Shown: positions 22,525-33,890 of the stretch, piece by piece | How the letters are laid out: the number at the start of each line of letters is the position of its first letter | Position numbering within the stretch: the first letter of the stretch is position 1 | NCBI RefSeq assembly: GCF_010183535.1 | Contig: NC_071329.1 | Span: forward strand, 14,942,001 to 15,006,000 | Source: Caenorhabditis remanei | Taxonomy: Eukaryota > Nematoda > Chromadorea > Rhabditida > Rhabditidae | Direction of reading: 5' to 3' | DNA length: 64,000 nt | Notes under the pieces: model-generated | Databases searched by the model: none | What the model saw: only the letters and a program-made list of their open reading frames with translations | What the model was told of the DNA's origin: nothing | Position numbers and translations under genes: made by a program

Positions 22525-24810
22525 TCAGAACTCTTCATCTTCATCCTCCTCAATTTTCCTCTTCTTCGCTTTTGCCACGGGTACCACCGTGATGAGTCCT
22601 GCCTGCACCTGAGCATAATGCTCATTGTAGAGCTCCGACGCCCGGGTGGTCCATTCTTTATATTCCTCCCATTTTTCCTTCTTGATGATTTTCCATTCCT
22701 CATCTGAAATGCCATATCTTATATACTTAATTTTCGTTCGGATCAACTCACGGGACTTGTCTCTATCGTAGCCGAGGAGCGCGGTGTAGCTCCGAAAGAG
22801 GTGGAGGGAGGAAACGGGGTTATGCACCTCTTGGGGTAGTGCTTCCTTTGATGGGTCGAACAGAGACGTCAATTTTACTGAAAATATTATTTTTGGAATT
22901 AGTAATCTTATCAGTTCACATACCCAGCTTCCGATCAGTATAGCATGGTGCCTCTTTGGCGTTCCACATCGCCATCTCCAACCGAGCTTTGTGTTCCGCC
23001 GTTCCCGGAGCAACTGGAGCAGCGTTCCTCAGTTTTTTGAGAGCTTTTCCACGGAAGTTCCGATACGAACTTAGCTCCGTGATTGACTGAAAGTCGGGCG
23101 TGGGAGGGAATGCTGGTGGGATTCGATTTCCAACAGCTGCAAGTTAGTTTCAGTTAGTAAATACTAGAATTTCAGAGGTGATCTGGAATTCAGAAAAAAT
23201 ACAACTGTTTACCTTGAAGAAGTGGACGTTCTGCTCGTTGTCTTCTAGCTTTTGGTCGTCTTGAAGGTCCAACTGCATCTGAAACTATGTAAACAATGGA
23301 TATCGTTCCCAAACTTTGGTGCTTACCTTGTCCCATCGAGATTTGTCCCATCGAGGAATAGCCAGCGTCACTAGCTTGACCCGAAGACATTCCGGAAGAT
23401 GATCCCATTGAATTGCCGGGCGAGAAGTCGGGGATGACACTCAACATTCCAGGGATCACTGGTGAGTCTGTAACAGACATTTTTGGTAAGCTGAGAATAC
23501 GCAAATTCCAAATATATATTCAGTTTTTGCACTCAAAGTCTGGTATTTAAGAAAAAAGGTTAAAGTTTGGAAAAAAGACAAACTATTACCTTTTTGACAC
23601 GCAAAACTTTTTTAGAAAATAATTTGTCACTTTAGGAAACTTTGACCTCGTTTTTCTCGAATACTATGGTTTAAAGTCAAAAACTGAGTATATCTTCGGA
23701 ATCAGAGTTTTCTCAGCTTTTCAATGATATTGGTCACGTCCCATAACTCCAAACTGGTCCCTAGTAAATCAAACAAAAAAATAACTCACTCTGTATCGAC
23801 GTTTGTGATTGTACTCCAGATGGTTCAGCTGATAAGAACAATGATCCACAAGATGAGGGGCCAGGAGCCAATAAGACTGGCTCTCTTTCCGGAGTTTGAG
23901 TGCTCAGGCTTACAATGATTTCCATCAGAAGAGCTGAAAATGTTATAACCAGGTACTTTTGAAAACTAAACTTAACTCACCAGGGTCTGTGATTGTGGTT
24001 TGCATGATGGCTTCCATGACACTGCTTTCCAATTCTTTGACTTCGGACTCTACCTGAGAGAAGGTATCCAGGAGACTGCTCTCTGAAAGATGATATTCTG
24101 TGAGATTCGAAATAAATGAAATGAAACTCACGTTTGCCCGTTTCCTTTAGAATTTCTTGAATCATGTGCTTCTTAATTTTTTCTTCAATGGCTGTGTCGA
24201 ATCGATCCGTAGTCTTCACAAATGGAGAGAAGAGTGGGCCCTCCATCGATATGACCGAAGGAGAATCAGATGGTCGTGCACCTGGAAAATGGCACTACAA
24301 GGCTTAAAATTAAAATGGGATAAACTTACGAGAATTAAGTATCTCGTTAATAGAACTTTTCAACTTCATGATTTGCAGAGAGACTCCGGTAGTCGAAGAA
24401 ATGAGTTCATTCTCTGAAAGAAATTTCTTGAATATTTCTCTGCAGAGTTGCTAGCAATAACTTACGTTTCACCGAATCGCGATTCCATTCTTTTTCAAAT
24501 TCTTTCATCGCATGATGTTCCCCTTTTACTGCTTCAGGCATGGGAAGATTCAACGATTGCATTAGAGCTGGAAAACTACAATGACAAACATTTTATAAAC
24601 TATATTACCTATTTTTTTATTTGCCGATGTCTCCAATACGAAATTGTCGAACTCCACTCCGGCATTGGCAGATACAAGAAGTTTCCCTAAAAGCTCATCG
24701 TTTTTATATCATGACGATAGAAAAAGCAACTTACGTTTGCCGTATTCCATCATAATCTCTTTAATCAGCCCTTCCTTCATTTCATTTTCAGAACGAATAG
24801 ATGAATCCAT
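22525..24810 (-). CDS. Gene G: cassette-family protein, 486 aa
   Basis: Twelve minus-strand exons (24735-24810, 24609-24686, 24466-24567, 24330-24413, 24132-24281, 23981-24082, 23790-23933, 23327-23467, 23213-23278, 22924-23136, 22752-22877, 22525-22703), all introns phase 1. GTACTTTCAG lies 4 bp before the ATG. The N-terminal 240 residues are helical with repeated K-[E/H]-x-I-x-E-[I/Y] segments (LIKEIMMEYGK, MIQEILKETGK). A Ser/Gly/Met-rich linker (SMGSSSGMSSGQ) follows, then a PTPDF module about 60 long shared with gene M (STELSSYRNFR-like, APGTAEHK). The cassette: SLFDPSKEALPQEV (about 390), last exon with Trp431 (EEWKIIKKEKWEEYKEW), NEHYAQVQAGLITV, and a basic/acidic tail (KKRKIEEDEDEEF). 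Intron 7 contains an R2 element; the acceptor CTGTTACAG restores frame. An alternative start at 23483 would give a shorter protein. Confidence 0.83.
23490..23764. repeat. R2 palindromic element inside gene G intron 7
   Basis: Copy of R2 within a 322 bp intron whose length is mostly this element. The right end (minus-strand start) is CTAGGGACCAG; the left end is truncated or diverged. The halves are inverted (GTTTAAGAAAAAAGG region against TTTTTCTCGAATACTATGG region). Confidence 0.72.
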
Positions 24811-25078
24811 GGTTCTGAAAGTACTAGTTGAGTTATAACTGCTCATGGGAATCCAACCAAAACAGCAAAAAGTCAGAAGAGGAAAAGAGGAAGAAAATGT
24901 AAATGTAGTCGAAGAGTACACTTTTGTTCTGTCGTTTGTATCTTCGATTGGACTTACCGGAATGAGTTTTGAGTTCACTTTTTTTGCACAAGACAGATGA
25001 AATATTGAGGAAGAAAATGATACGAAGTTTGAATAGAATATGATTTTCATTTTGACAGGAACATGGTATTGCAATTTA

Positions 25079-25405
25079 CTAGGGTAGGTCATGGAGTCAG
25101 TTTCGAGTTATGGGACGTGATGTATATCATTGGAAAACCGGGAAAACGCTGATTCCATATATACATATATTCAGTTTTTGTCCTCGAGGCCTGGTATTCG
25201 AGAAAAATGAGGTAAAAGTTTGGAAAAATAGAGAATTAGCGTGTAGAAAAGTAATGATTTGTCACTTTTCCGAACGTTTTTTTTTTTTCGAATACCAGGC
25301 CTCGAGGCAAAAACTGAGTATATATTTGAAATCAGCGTTTTTTCAGCTTTCCAATGGTATAGGTCACGTCCCACAACTCCAAACTGACTCCATGGCTTTC
25401 CCTAG
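25079..25405. repeat. R2 palindromic element
   Basis: Ends CTAGGGTAGGTCATGGAGTC and CCATGGCTTTCCCTAG. Inverted arms include CCTCGAGGCCTGGTATTCGA and its complement. Lies upstream of gene G. Confidence 0.8.
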
Positions 25406-25810
25406 TTAGATTTCACTAAGAAAAATATAAGAATTTGAAAAGTTATTTGTGAAAATATATCATCTGGTCACTCTGAACTCCAAAAAAAGATTTCTTGATG
25501 CAGTTTCACGAAAAATAAAGGTTTTGAGACCACTGTTTTGAATTTTCAAAACAAAATCTATATCATTGGATTCCTCAACTTAAGAGCTACCCACTCTCAA
25601 AATTTCAAATCAATCAGATAAGTTTCAGCAGAGATAGAGAACGCAAAGCAATGCGCATTCGCAATTTCTCACCCTTTTTTGCGAATTGCGACACAAACGA
25701 CACAACGACAGAAAAAACAAATAGAGCGAAGAGGGCAAAAGAATTCTTGGAAAAAGGGGCGAAGAGAGTGATGACGAGTATTTCAAAGTCATAATGTAGC
25801 AAGTCCAAGT
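25406..25810. repeat. R4 repeat, inverted relative to the copy in gene F
   Basis: Reverse-complement counterpart of 19740-20183, directly abutting R2 as it does there (ATCTGGTCACTCTGAACTCC, AAGAGCTACCCACTCTCAAA, ACAAACGACACAACGACAGA). Confidence 0.72.
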
Positions 25811-28800
25811 CCAATTCTTTGTGATACACGGACGAATAGGTATGTGATTTCGTGTTTTATCAAGCTGATTCGAAATTATGGAAATGGAAAATTGTGTGCT
25901 GGGCTGAAAAAGTTTTTGCTCTTGATACTACCTAGTTGGGAAATGCGTCATGAGATCTTACATTCCACAGAAAGAAAAGAAATTCACGATTTTGATGTTA
26001 TCGCAAGAAATATGTAAAGGGATTCTCAGTTTTCAACATTATAACAGCCTGAGAAGGGATGGTGCAGAAAAGTGATCTACCACAAAATTGTTCGTTAGGA
26101 AGCAAAAGAATACAAAAATTTTTAGATTTTAGAGAAATTTATGGTCACGGAGCTATCGATCACGAAGAGTACAAAAAAGAGCACGATTTTGACTGACTTT
26201 TGTAGCAATTCTTGCTCTGAATAACTTTTTTGGCCGCCCACTTTGAAAGAAAACGACCAATGTAGGTCGTTTTTCTTGAAAATTTAAAAAAAAAACTGCT
26301 GAAAATAGTTACAAAAACCCCAAAATTAATCTCAAAGCACATTTTTCACCTCCGCGTCAAAGGCATTACAGACGATTTGGTATTGTCACAAATAACAGCT
26401 GATAACTGTCTCAATTCATTCAAAAAATCGGAAAACGCCTTAAATTCAAATTTTGAGCTAAAAAATTATCGTTACAAATTTCTTCTAAAAAACGCGCCAA
26501 CGCCACCCCAGACCATCGCTGCAATTTGCTAAAAATTACACAGAAAATCGATGAGAAAGCGTATAAAAGTTTGATTTTGGGCTCAAAAATCGCAACTGTA
26601 AGCAAAAAAAAACGCGCCACCGACACTCCAGCCGCGCCACAGACACCCAAAATGAATGCTCCAATATAAAGATCAAATGTAAAATTGATTTTTGAGATGA
26701 AAAGAATTCTAAAACAAAAATATTTGAGAATGTGTGTCGAGACAAGAGCAAACTCAAACAAAAAAAATCCGCTGGTCATTTCAGTAGCCTTACAGTAGCC
26801 TTTTTGCCTTACGTGGTTTCTAGAAAATTTAGGAAATTACAAGAAACTATGTATTTTCTTCCTTCAAAATTTGTTAGTTTCCTAGTATATTCCCACGGCG
26901 GAATCTCACCTGAACTTTCAATTTCAAAAAAAGAAAAGAAAGGTATCTTATGATGGAAAACCTTCGACACACTACTAAAAAAGTGATACCTCGTTTCCAT
27001 GATACGAAAAAAATGTAGACACGAAATTGTAGGGTGTGTTAACACATTCACGCCTCGTTTCTTTTTATGTGCTCTTTTTTTTCAAAAATTATGAATTTTT
27101 CTACGAAAGTGTTAGGGATAGATTGGTGTGCGGGCGGGACACACACCCAGAATTTTTGATATTTCTGAACCCAATTAAGTTGGAATTTCAAATGTGTGGT
27201 GTTTGACACGTCTCACACGAAAAAGGAAGAACATGAAGGCATCTATGGAATTGTTGTATTGCGAAACAACAAGTCACAACGATAGTAAAAAAAAAGAAGA
27301 GAGACTGGGAAAGAACGAGGAAACAGGAGGAGACCTTTATTAAGTTGAGAACAACACAACGTATGGGAAGAGGAGACGGCGGGAAGGTGTTGAAGGGGGC
27401 GGACCACGAATGGCTTTTCAAATGACGTCGGATTTCAAATAAGATCTCAAGCTAGTCAGAGTGTCAGTGTCCGGGCTGAAGAGTATAAAATAAGAAAGTG
27501 AGTAGCAGGAAGAAAGTGAACTAGTATTAGTAGACGTGAAGAATTCAAAATACTGTAGAAATCATCCAAGATGTAGAATATAAAATTCTCTATCTTATGA
27601 GCCAGAAAACATGAATTTTGGTCAGAAATTGACTTTTTTGATTCAGAAAAACAAATTTTCTGATAGATGAAATTTTCAGCTATTTCAGCTAATATTTCAT
27701 TTTCTAAAAACTGTAACAATTTCTGAGTACTTTCAAGTACATGCTGTCCAATTTCTGTTCACAAATGTTGACAAAAATTTACGTTTTTGGACTTATAAGC
27801 TAGAGAATTTTATTTTCTACAGTTCTGATGAATGGGACTTTTTTCATCCATTGCGACGTCTGAAAACCTGAAAACCTGAAAATACTGCATATTCAGTGCG
27901 AAAAATATAAGAACTGATTTAAAACGAGAAAAAACTGTTCTGTTCGAATAAACATTTCGTTTCCTGCAAGTTTCTTGCATCGATTAAAATGAAAAGACCG
28001 GTATTGCATTCCGTAAGAAAAATTCCTGAACGCAAGATGAAAATACCATTTTGCATGCTGCACAATTTCTCATAGTTGTGATGTTTTTCCAATTCCCACA
28101 ATGTTCTTGTCTTTCCGTCTACCCTAAGAAAACGACACACTTTGCTGTCGTTCTTGTCAGCATTCATATAAATTTGACATCAAAAACGAAATCCTCGTAG
28201 CCGAATCAGTATTTTCCCCCACATTTATTCCAATACTCAACTTCATACCCCGTGGTTCTCCTCGGTATGTTTTGTGCAATGCACACGCACACCTGCTTGA
28301 TGACCCTGTTCCTTTCCACGCGTTTTGTCACTCCTGGCATCAATTGATGTTACGTCATTGTGGCCTCTGTTGGTGTCTGCTACTTTATACCATGCAACTC
28401 ATCCCTTCTCCTCATCATATTGCGTTGATCACTCTTTCTCTCTCTCTCTCTCTCTTTCACCCATCGAGTCTATTCCATTTCTTCTAGCCATTTGCCAAAT
28501 CTACATATCATATGTTTTGTTCTGAGACACGTCTGAAATAAAAGAAGAAAAAACACAGTGTTCCAAAAAAAACTGTTTATTTCATTGAAATAATCAGAAC
28601 CCGTGATAACAATATGCATTGGTGGAGATAATCGGAGAAGATGATAGTAAATACATAATATTGGCTGAGACCCGTAGAAAGAAAGAACCGAAAGTGAGGG
28701 GGGATGATGATCGGAAAAAATGAAATGCGGGGATTTTTAGGAACCAGTAGAAAAAGAGAAGGACCGGCTGGAAAAAGGAAGCAATATATTCTGGGGAACA

Positions 28801-29254
28801 AATGGAGATTTGGAGGTGGGGGAGGAGGGAGTTTTGGATGAATTTAGCTGGAATTATTATGATGGGGAAGAGCATGAGAAAAGAACAATTGAAGTGAACT
28901 CTATGAAAAATCGGAATATTTTGGGAACGGGATGAATTGGGACAAGGGGAGAAGACCATCAGAAATTAGAAAAAGATATTGACGGAGGTTTGAGTGGGAA
29001 TAGGGAAAGGGGCAGAGGAATTGTAAGACAATTCAAGACAGGGAGAAGGAGGTTGGAAAAAAACGGCTAAAAAACGGCTATCAATCGATTGGAGCAGAAG
29101 TGATAGTGGAGTGAGAAGTTATGGTCCTGAAAATGAAAGTGTGTGATTGAGAAGGATAGAAGAAAAGGATTTGCAAACAAGTACTTTCGGAATTATGTAA
29201 GAAAAAAGAAATTACATACCTAGAGCACCGAACTCGATTGTTGTCCGATCTCTT
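25811..29254. other. 3.4 kb without a supported gene
   Basis: AT-rich. Two related GC-richer blocks at 26488-26520 and 26608-26650 contain ACGCGCCA repeats and create a spurious 119-codon minus frame. A TC microsatellite occupies about 28431-28456. The minus frame at 27919-28167 starts plausibly but has no splice partner. Confidence 0.45.
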
Positions 29255-31762
29255 TCATCTTCTTATATATGTATCCTGATGGGAGTCATCCATATCTTCC
29301 TCCTCACTGTCCTTCTTCGGCCGTTTGCTCCACATCGGCTTCTTGCCAACTTTGGTCTTCTTCTTCTTGTGCAACTCCTTCTGCCTCGACCATTCTTCAT
29401 CTTCCTCGGGCTCGTCCCCACTTTCCTTTCCTTTTCTCTTCTTCCGTAGTGAGTTACCAGTTCCATCTGACGGTCTTAAAGTACTGGGTCCAGGCTCATC
29501 TTCCCCTTCCTCTTCATCCTCAGGGTCCTCTCGCTCCAGGCCGTCATCTTTATCTTGTTGTGGAGCTCTTCTTTTTCGTTTCATCGGCTTCGCGGAAATG
29601 AATCCCATCTTCACTTGGCGCACGAACTCATCGTGGATCTCAAACTCTCTTCCAATCCACTCCCAGTAGTCGACTCCATTTTCTTCTTTGATTGCCTCCC
29701 AGTCGCCACCTACAAAACTTTTGATTATGAGTGATCAAAAACTTGAAAACTCACTTTTTCCTTTTCCATTCACTTTGAACCAAGCAGCATACAACTCCTT
29801 GGCGGCGATGGCCTTGATGCAGACCGGCTGAGGAATTTCTCCGATGTTGGAGGCATCGAAGAGATTCCGTCGTTTTTCTGAAAAAAATGGAGATACTAAC
29901 TTCAATCTATTTTCTAATAATTTCAACTTACGAAAGTGGTCATCAATGTAGACCAGGCTCCTATCGATGTAGGCCAATACTTCCTGGACTCTTCTATTGT
30001 AGAGCTCCGAGTCTCTCACCAGTGGCGGGTTCGGAGCTCTACAGGCCTTCTGCTTTTCTTCCGCCCTCTTCCTGCCGTCTTTCTCCGCTGCTTTCCTCTG
30101 AATCTCCAAAATGTGAGGTGGGAACGTGGGAGCAGAGCAAGATTGTGGTGGCGATGAGGTAGATGGTCCCAACGATGGCTGGACAGAGGAGGTTGGCGGA
30201 AGGGTTGCAGTTGGCGTGGGACATTTCGGAGCAACGGGCGAAGAAGGAGCAGCTGGTGGCTGGGCATAGGAGGGATCAGGGGAAGACTGTGGAGCGGAAG
30301 AGGTTAACGATGCTGGTGGAGCCGATGGAGCTGATGGAGTTGGCGTGGGAGATTGTGGAGCAGATGGCGAAGATGGAGCGGCTGGTCCTGATGCAATCGG
30401 AGAGGCTCGGCGGGGCGGGGCTACTGGGCTCATCTCTCCTTGGTTGTAGTTTGGAGACAACTGCTCTCCTTGCATTTCCGCGTCTGGAAATAGAAACATG
30501 TGATTTCAGGAAAATTATTTTCTTCTCATCCAGAACTAGAAATATTCAACAATTTTGAAAGGATAGCAACATTACCTTCAACGCCCTCTTCCTTTTGTTC
30601 CTCTCCTCTTTCTTCGGCTTGTGGGACTGGCGCTGATGGCGTCGAAGAGACTTTTGATGCTGGGCTCATCTCACCTCGGTCCGTGTTTGGAGACAACTCC
30701 GCTTCTCTGAGGCGCTGGCTCACTTCTTCTGAAAATGACTAACTTTATAACTTAAATTCCAAATTGATGAGACATTAGACACTCACTTTGGTCCTCTAGA
30801 AGCCTTTCCAACTCCTCGTTCCTCTTCTTCAGCCTTTTGATTTCCTCCTCCTCTGTATTGTCCGTTTGTGTGGACTTTTCAACATTTCCTAAAATTAAAA
30901 TTAAAATTTTCATTGAGAAAAGTTACGAGAAAATACCTTCAGCTGTAGGAGCTGCACCAGCCACGACCTCCATTTGATTCTCCACTAGCTTCAACACGAC
31001 TGGGATGACTGCAAATTGGATTTTACAGGTTTTACTTGCTATCATACTTCTCATTTCACGGCCCGGGCCGAGAGAAAGATTTTTGCTAGCCAGCACCAGG
31101 TGGAAAGCAAGCACTTTTTATCACTAAATCCACTGTAGAATTACATAAATTCATCAATTCATTCGAGTTTTTGCACAAAATGCTCCAAAAACTACTTTTC
31201 CAGAATTACTTCTGAAAAAACATGTTTTCGGAAAAAGCCGGTGAAAATTTGGAAATCGGCACGACCCGACCCATGACAAGTATGCTTGCTATCGAAAGTT
31301 TTTGAATCCAAAACTTTTTTTATTCTTTAAAAATACTCACCTGGCAGTCCCACTTGAAACAGGAGGGATTGTGCGGCCAAGAGGAGCTTCCGGATGTCCT
31401 CCTCTTCCGACACTCCGCTCACCGGTTTGACCGGAGGGTCCGCTGCCGGTGCCTTCCACTCCAGTTTGAATACATCTGCAAAAAACGGAATATGTCAAAG
31501 AAACAGTGCGCCGGTTACTTACGCCTCTTGGTCGTCACCGGCTTGAAGGCCGATCCGCGTCCATCCTGGAGAGGTGTGGCTGGTTCCGAGCCCCTCTCTC
31601 CCAACTCTTTGGCTGCTTCGATCTCATTCGATTCGCCTAAACAAAAAAAAACGTGTTTTTATTCTCTACATATTTCAACTCACGTCTCCGGTAGTTCGCG
31701 AAGACCGTTTGGACCACATCATAAATGGCCCAGAAGTTTATGGTGGTGATGGTGTTCTCCAT
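29255..31762 (-). CDS. Gene H: cassette-family protein with N-terminal module, 594 aa
   Basis: Nine minus-strand exons (31684-31762, 31523-31636, 31341-31475, 30937-31008, 30787-30888, 30576-30728, 29932-30483, 29755-29877, 29255-29709), all introns phase 1. AACTTCCAG lies shortly before the ATG. Order: N-terminal module (TTINFWAIYDVVQTVFANYR, then GRGSAFKPVTTKR), shared with J; a short coiled coil (EEEEIKRLKKRNEELERLL); two copies of an LSPN...GEMSP motif; a roughly 110-residue Pro/Ser/Ala-rich disordered stretch; a helical region (SELYNRRVQEVLAYIDRSLV); the cassette NLFDASNIGEIPQPV (407), LYAAWF, last exon with Trp447 (DWEAIKEENGVDYWEW) and VRQVKMGFIS; then a tail of about 110 residues of alternating acidic and basic runs (KPMKRKRRAP, KKKKTKVGKK). 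Likely nuclear (inference). Function unknown. Confidence 0.86.
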
Positions 31763-31969
31763 TATTGTTTTCTGGAAGTTACAAGTTTTTAAAACAGAGA
31801 AAGCGTCGAGAATCAAACACGTTTGAACGTGGACAAAGTAATTGAAGACATTTTGAGTTTTGAGATTTGAAAAAAGAGAAAACAATTTTAAGCCTTATTG
31901 ACGTGCTTCCACTCCGGTACCGTTACAGGTGAGCAGACAATGAATTGAGAGGTTTTAAATGAAAAACGG

Positions 31970-32195
31970 AAATGTGACGGATTTTAAGACGGAAAAAGTG
32001 GAAATCTGACGGATTCCGAGCCAAAACAGTTGATATTTTACGGATTTTAAGCCAAATAATTTAGATTTTAATAGATTCTCAGCCAAAAAAGGTGGAGTTT
32101 GATGGATTGTAAACCAAAAAAACTCAAAATTAGACGAATTTTAAGCAAAAAAAGGTGGTATTTGACAGATTTTAAGACAAAAAAGTCGAGTTAAT
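31970..32195. repeat. Minisatellite, unit about 31 bp, about 7 copies
   Basis: Successive diverged units of the form GACGGATTTTAAGCCAAAAA plus about 11 bp (GGTGGAGTTT-like). No open frame runs through it. It lies upstream of gene H. Confidence 0.7.
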
Positions 32196-32763
32196 ATCAA
32201 AGCGAATGGAATTGGAACGATTGCATTATCAAATAGAGCATCAAAAAGCTTTCCCGATCACATAAAAACTTAAATTATGAGATCATGCTAGTGAAAGAAT
32301 CACGACTATCAAAAAGTCGGGATGTTTGCTTGAAAGGTGTGTTAATGGGAAAATGGCGGCGGTCGAGTCTTTTTGAATTGTGGGGGAGGAAAGGCCTGGC
32401 GGCTGGTACCGGCGGGCACAGAAAGTTAGAAATTGGTAAGAGGGGGGGGGTAGCAGGGAGAGGACGGTGGAAGACATATGGAGATCGATTGGAAAATGAA
32501 AACTTGGTTTGGTGCCAAACAACAGGTCATCAGAACTTTGATTTGAAAAGAAAAGGGTATGTTTTGGATTGCGGCAAAATGTTGTTCGAATCAATTTTTT
32601 CGTATTTAAGGATTCTATGATCGGTATTAGGTATACTCATTAATCGGTAATCACTTTTATGATTCTCAGAACTCCCCGTTTTTGATTAGAAAAAAAGTGT
32701 TTTGAATAAGTCATTGCGATCACACAGTTGTGGCACATATCTTATGGTAGGTCCGTTTAGTCT

Positions 32764-32890
32764 CACTAGGGAATGACTCGCCCAATGTTTGGAGAAACAC
32801 AACATGGTATATATCGCCGGAAAGCTGACGTTTCCCTGATTCCAAATCTATATTCAGTTTTTGCAGTGGCCCTCCCAGTTTTGAGAAATT
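32764..32890. repeat. Half copy of R2
   Basis: CACTAGGGAATGACTC start, then TATATCGCCGGAAAGCTGA and ATTCAGTTTTTGCAG blocks; the inverted second half is missing. Confidence 0.6.
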
Positions 32891-33582
32891 CAGTTTCAAA
32901 GTTTGGGTAAATTTGAGTACAAAGATATGACCGTCCAGTTTAAAACTATTTGATTTCTAATTGCGAACTTATCGAAACACATATTTCTCAACCTCAAAGT
33001 GATTAAAAACAAAAGAAAACTTCCAAAAAGAAAAAGTGCTGATATTCACACATTCCCATCGTTCTCTTCTCTTTCCAGATGTCCCGCACACACCCCCCTT
33101 AGAAAATATAAACGAGAGAGTACCAGAGAAACCAAACGAAACAGGCGGGGCGTTGTCGAAAGTGAAGAGAAGGAAGGATACTGTTGATTGGTCACTGGTC
33201 ACCGAATCTATGTAGTAACTTGATCAAGGGGCACGGTTTTGGAACAAGGAAGAGAGAGTGAGAGACAGAGAGAAAGAGAGTTGGATGGAACGAATGCGAG
33301 GAGAATGTAAAGTGTAGAAGGTTCTGTTGGAATGGAATGACCTTGAAATCAGACAGATATTATGAAATTCTTGTGGAGAGTAGAAGAAGATGAAACAGAT
33401 GAAAGAGTTAGTGGACAAAACAGACGTGACCTTAAAATGAATGCTGCAAGGTATCGAAATCGATTTTGGCAAACAATTAATAAGATGTTAGTTTGAGGGT
33501 TCAATTTCTGTAAGATGAATTATCTTAAGGACACAGTTATGGGTCCGGAAAGATGAGACCATAAACGAAAAAAGGGAGTCAA

Positions 33583-33890
33583 CTAGGGAAGGCCGTGGAG
33601 TTATGGGAGGTGACCTATATGGTTGGAAAGCTGAAATCACGCGAATTCCAAATATAAATTCAGTTTTTGCTCTCGAGGTCTGGTATTCGAGAAAAATGAG
33701 GCAAAAGTTTGGACCACTGACATTACCCTCAAGATGTGTGAAAATATCGGCAGCGACTTTGACCTCGTTTTTCTCGAATAGTAGGCTTCGAAGGCAAAAA
33801 CTGAATATATATTTGGAATCAGGGGGATTTCAGCTTTCCAATGATATAAGACACATCCCAAAACTCCACGGACTCAGAGGCCTTCCCTAG
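33583..33890. repeat. R2 palindromic element, full-length
   Basis: Complete copy: CTAGGGAAGGCCGTGGAGTT to AGAGGCCTTCCCTAG, flanked on both sides by AA/TTA. The arms are inverted over nearly their whole length. Best copy in the window for defining the ends. Confidence 0.82.

Noticed and set aside
23480..24810. Gene G as two separate genes split at the R2 element
   Set aside because: The splice to CTGTTACAG at 23468 keeps the frame and phase across the element; the split remains possible if transcription starts at the ATG near 23483, so it is noted in the G entry.
26420..26779. 119-codon minus-strand frame with hydrophobic stretches
   Set aside because: Built on two ACGCGCCA-type repeats in AT-rich DNA; no splice sites or start context.
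27919..28167. 82-codon minus-strand frame starting MNADKNDSKVCRFLRVDG
   Set aside because: The first half looks coding, but no downstream exon could be linked, so it is not called.
28431..28456. Pyrimidine tract as a CRISPR-like or regulatory array
   Set aside because: It is a plain TC dinucleotide microsatellite; no spacer structure, and this is a eukaryotic genome.
29263..30558. Several plus-strand frames of 73-131 codons opposite gene H
   Set aside because: They are shadows of the Pro/Ser-rich exons of H on the other strand.
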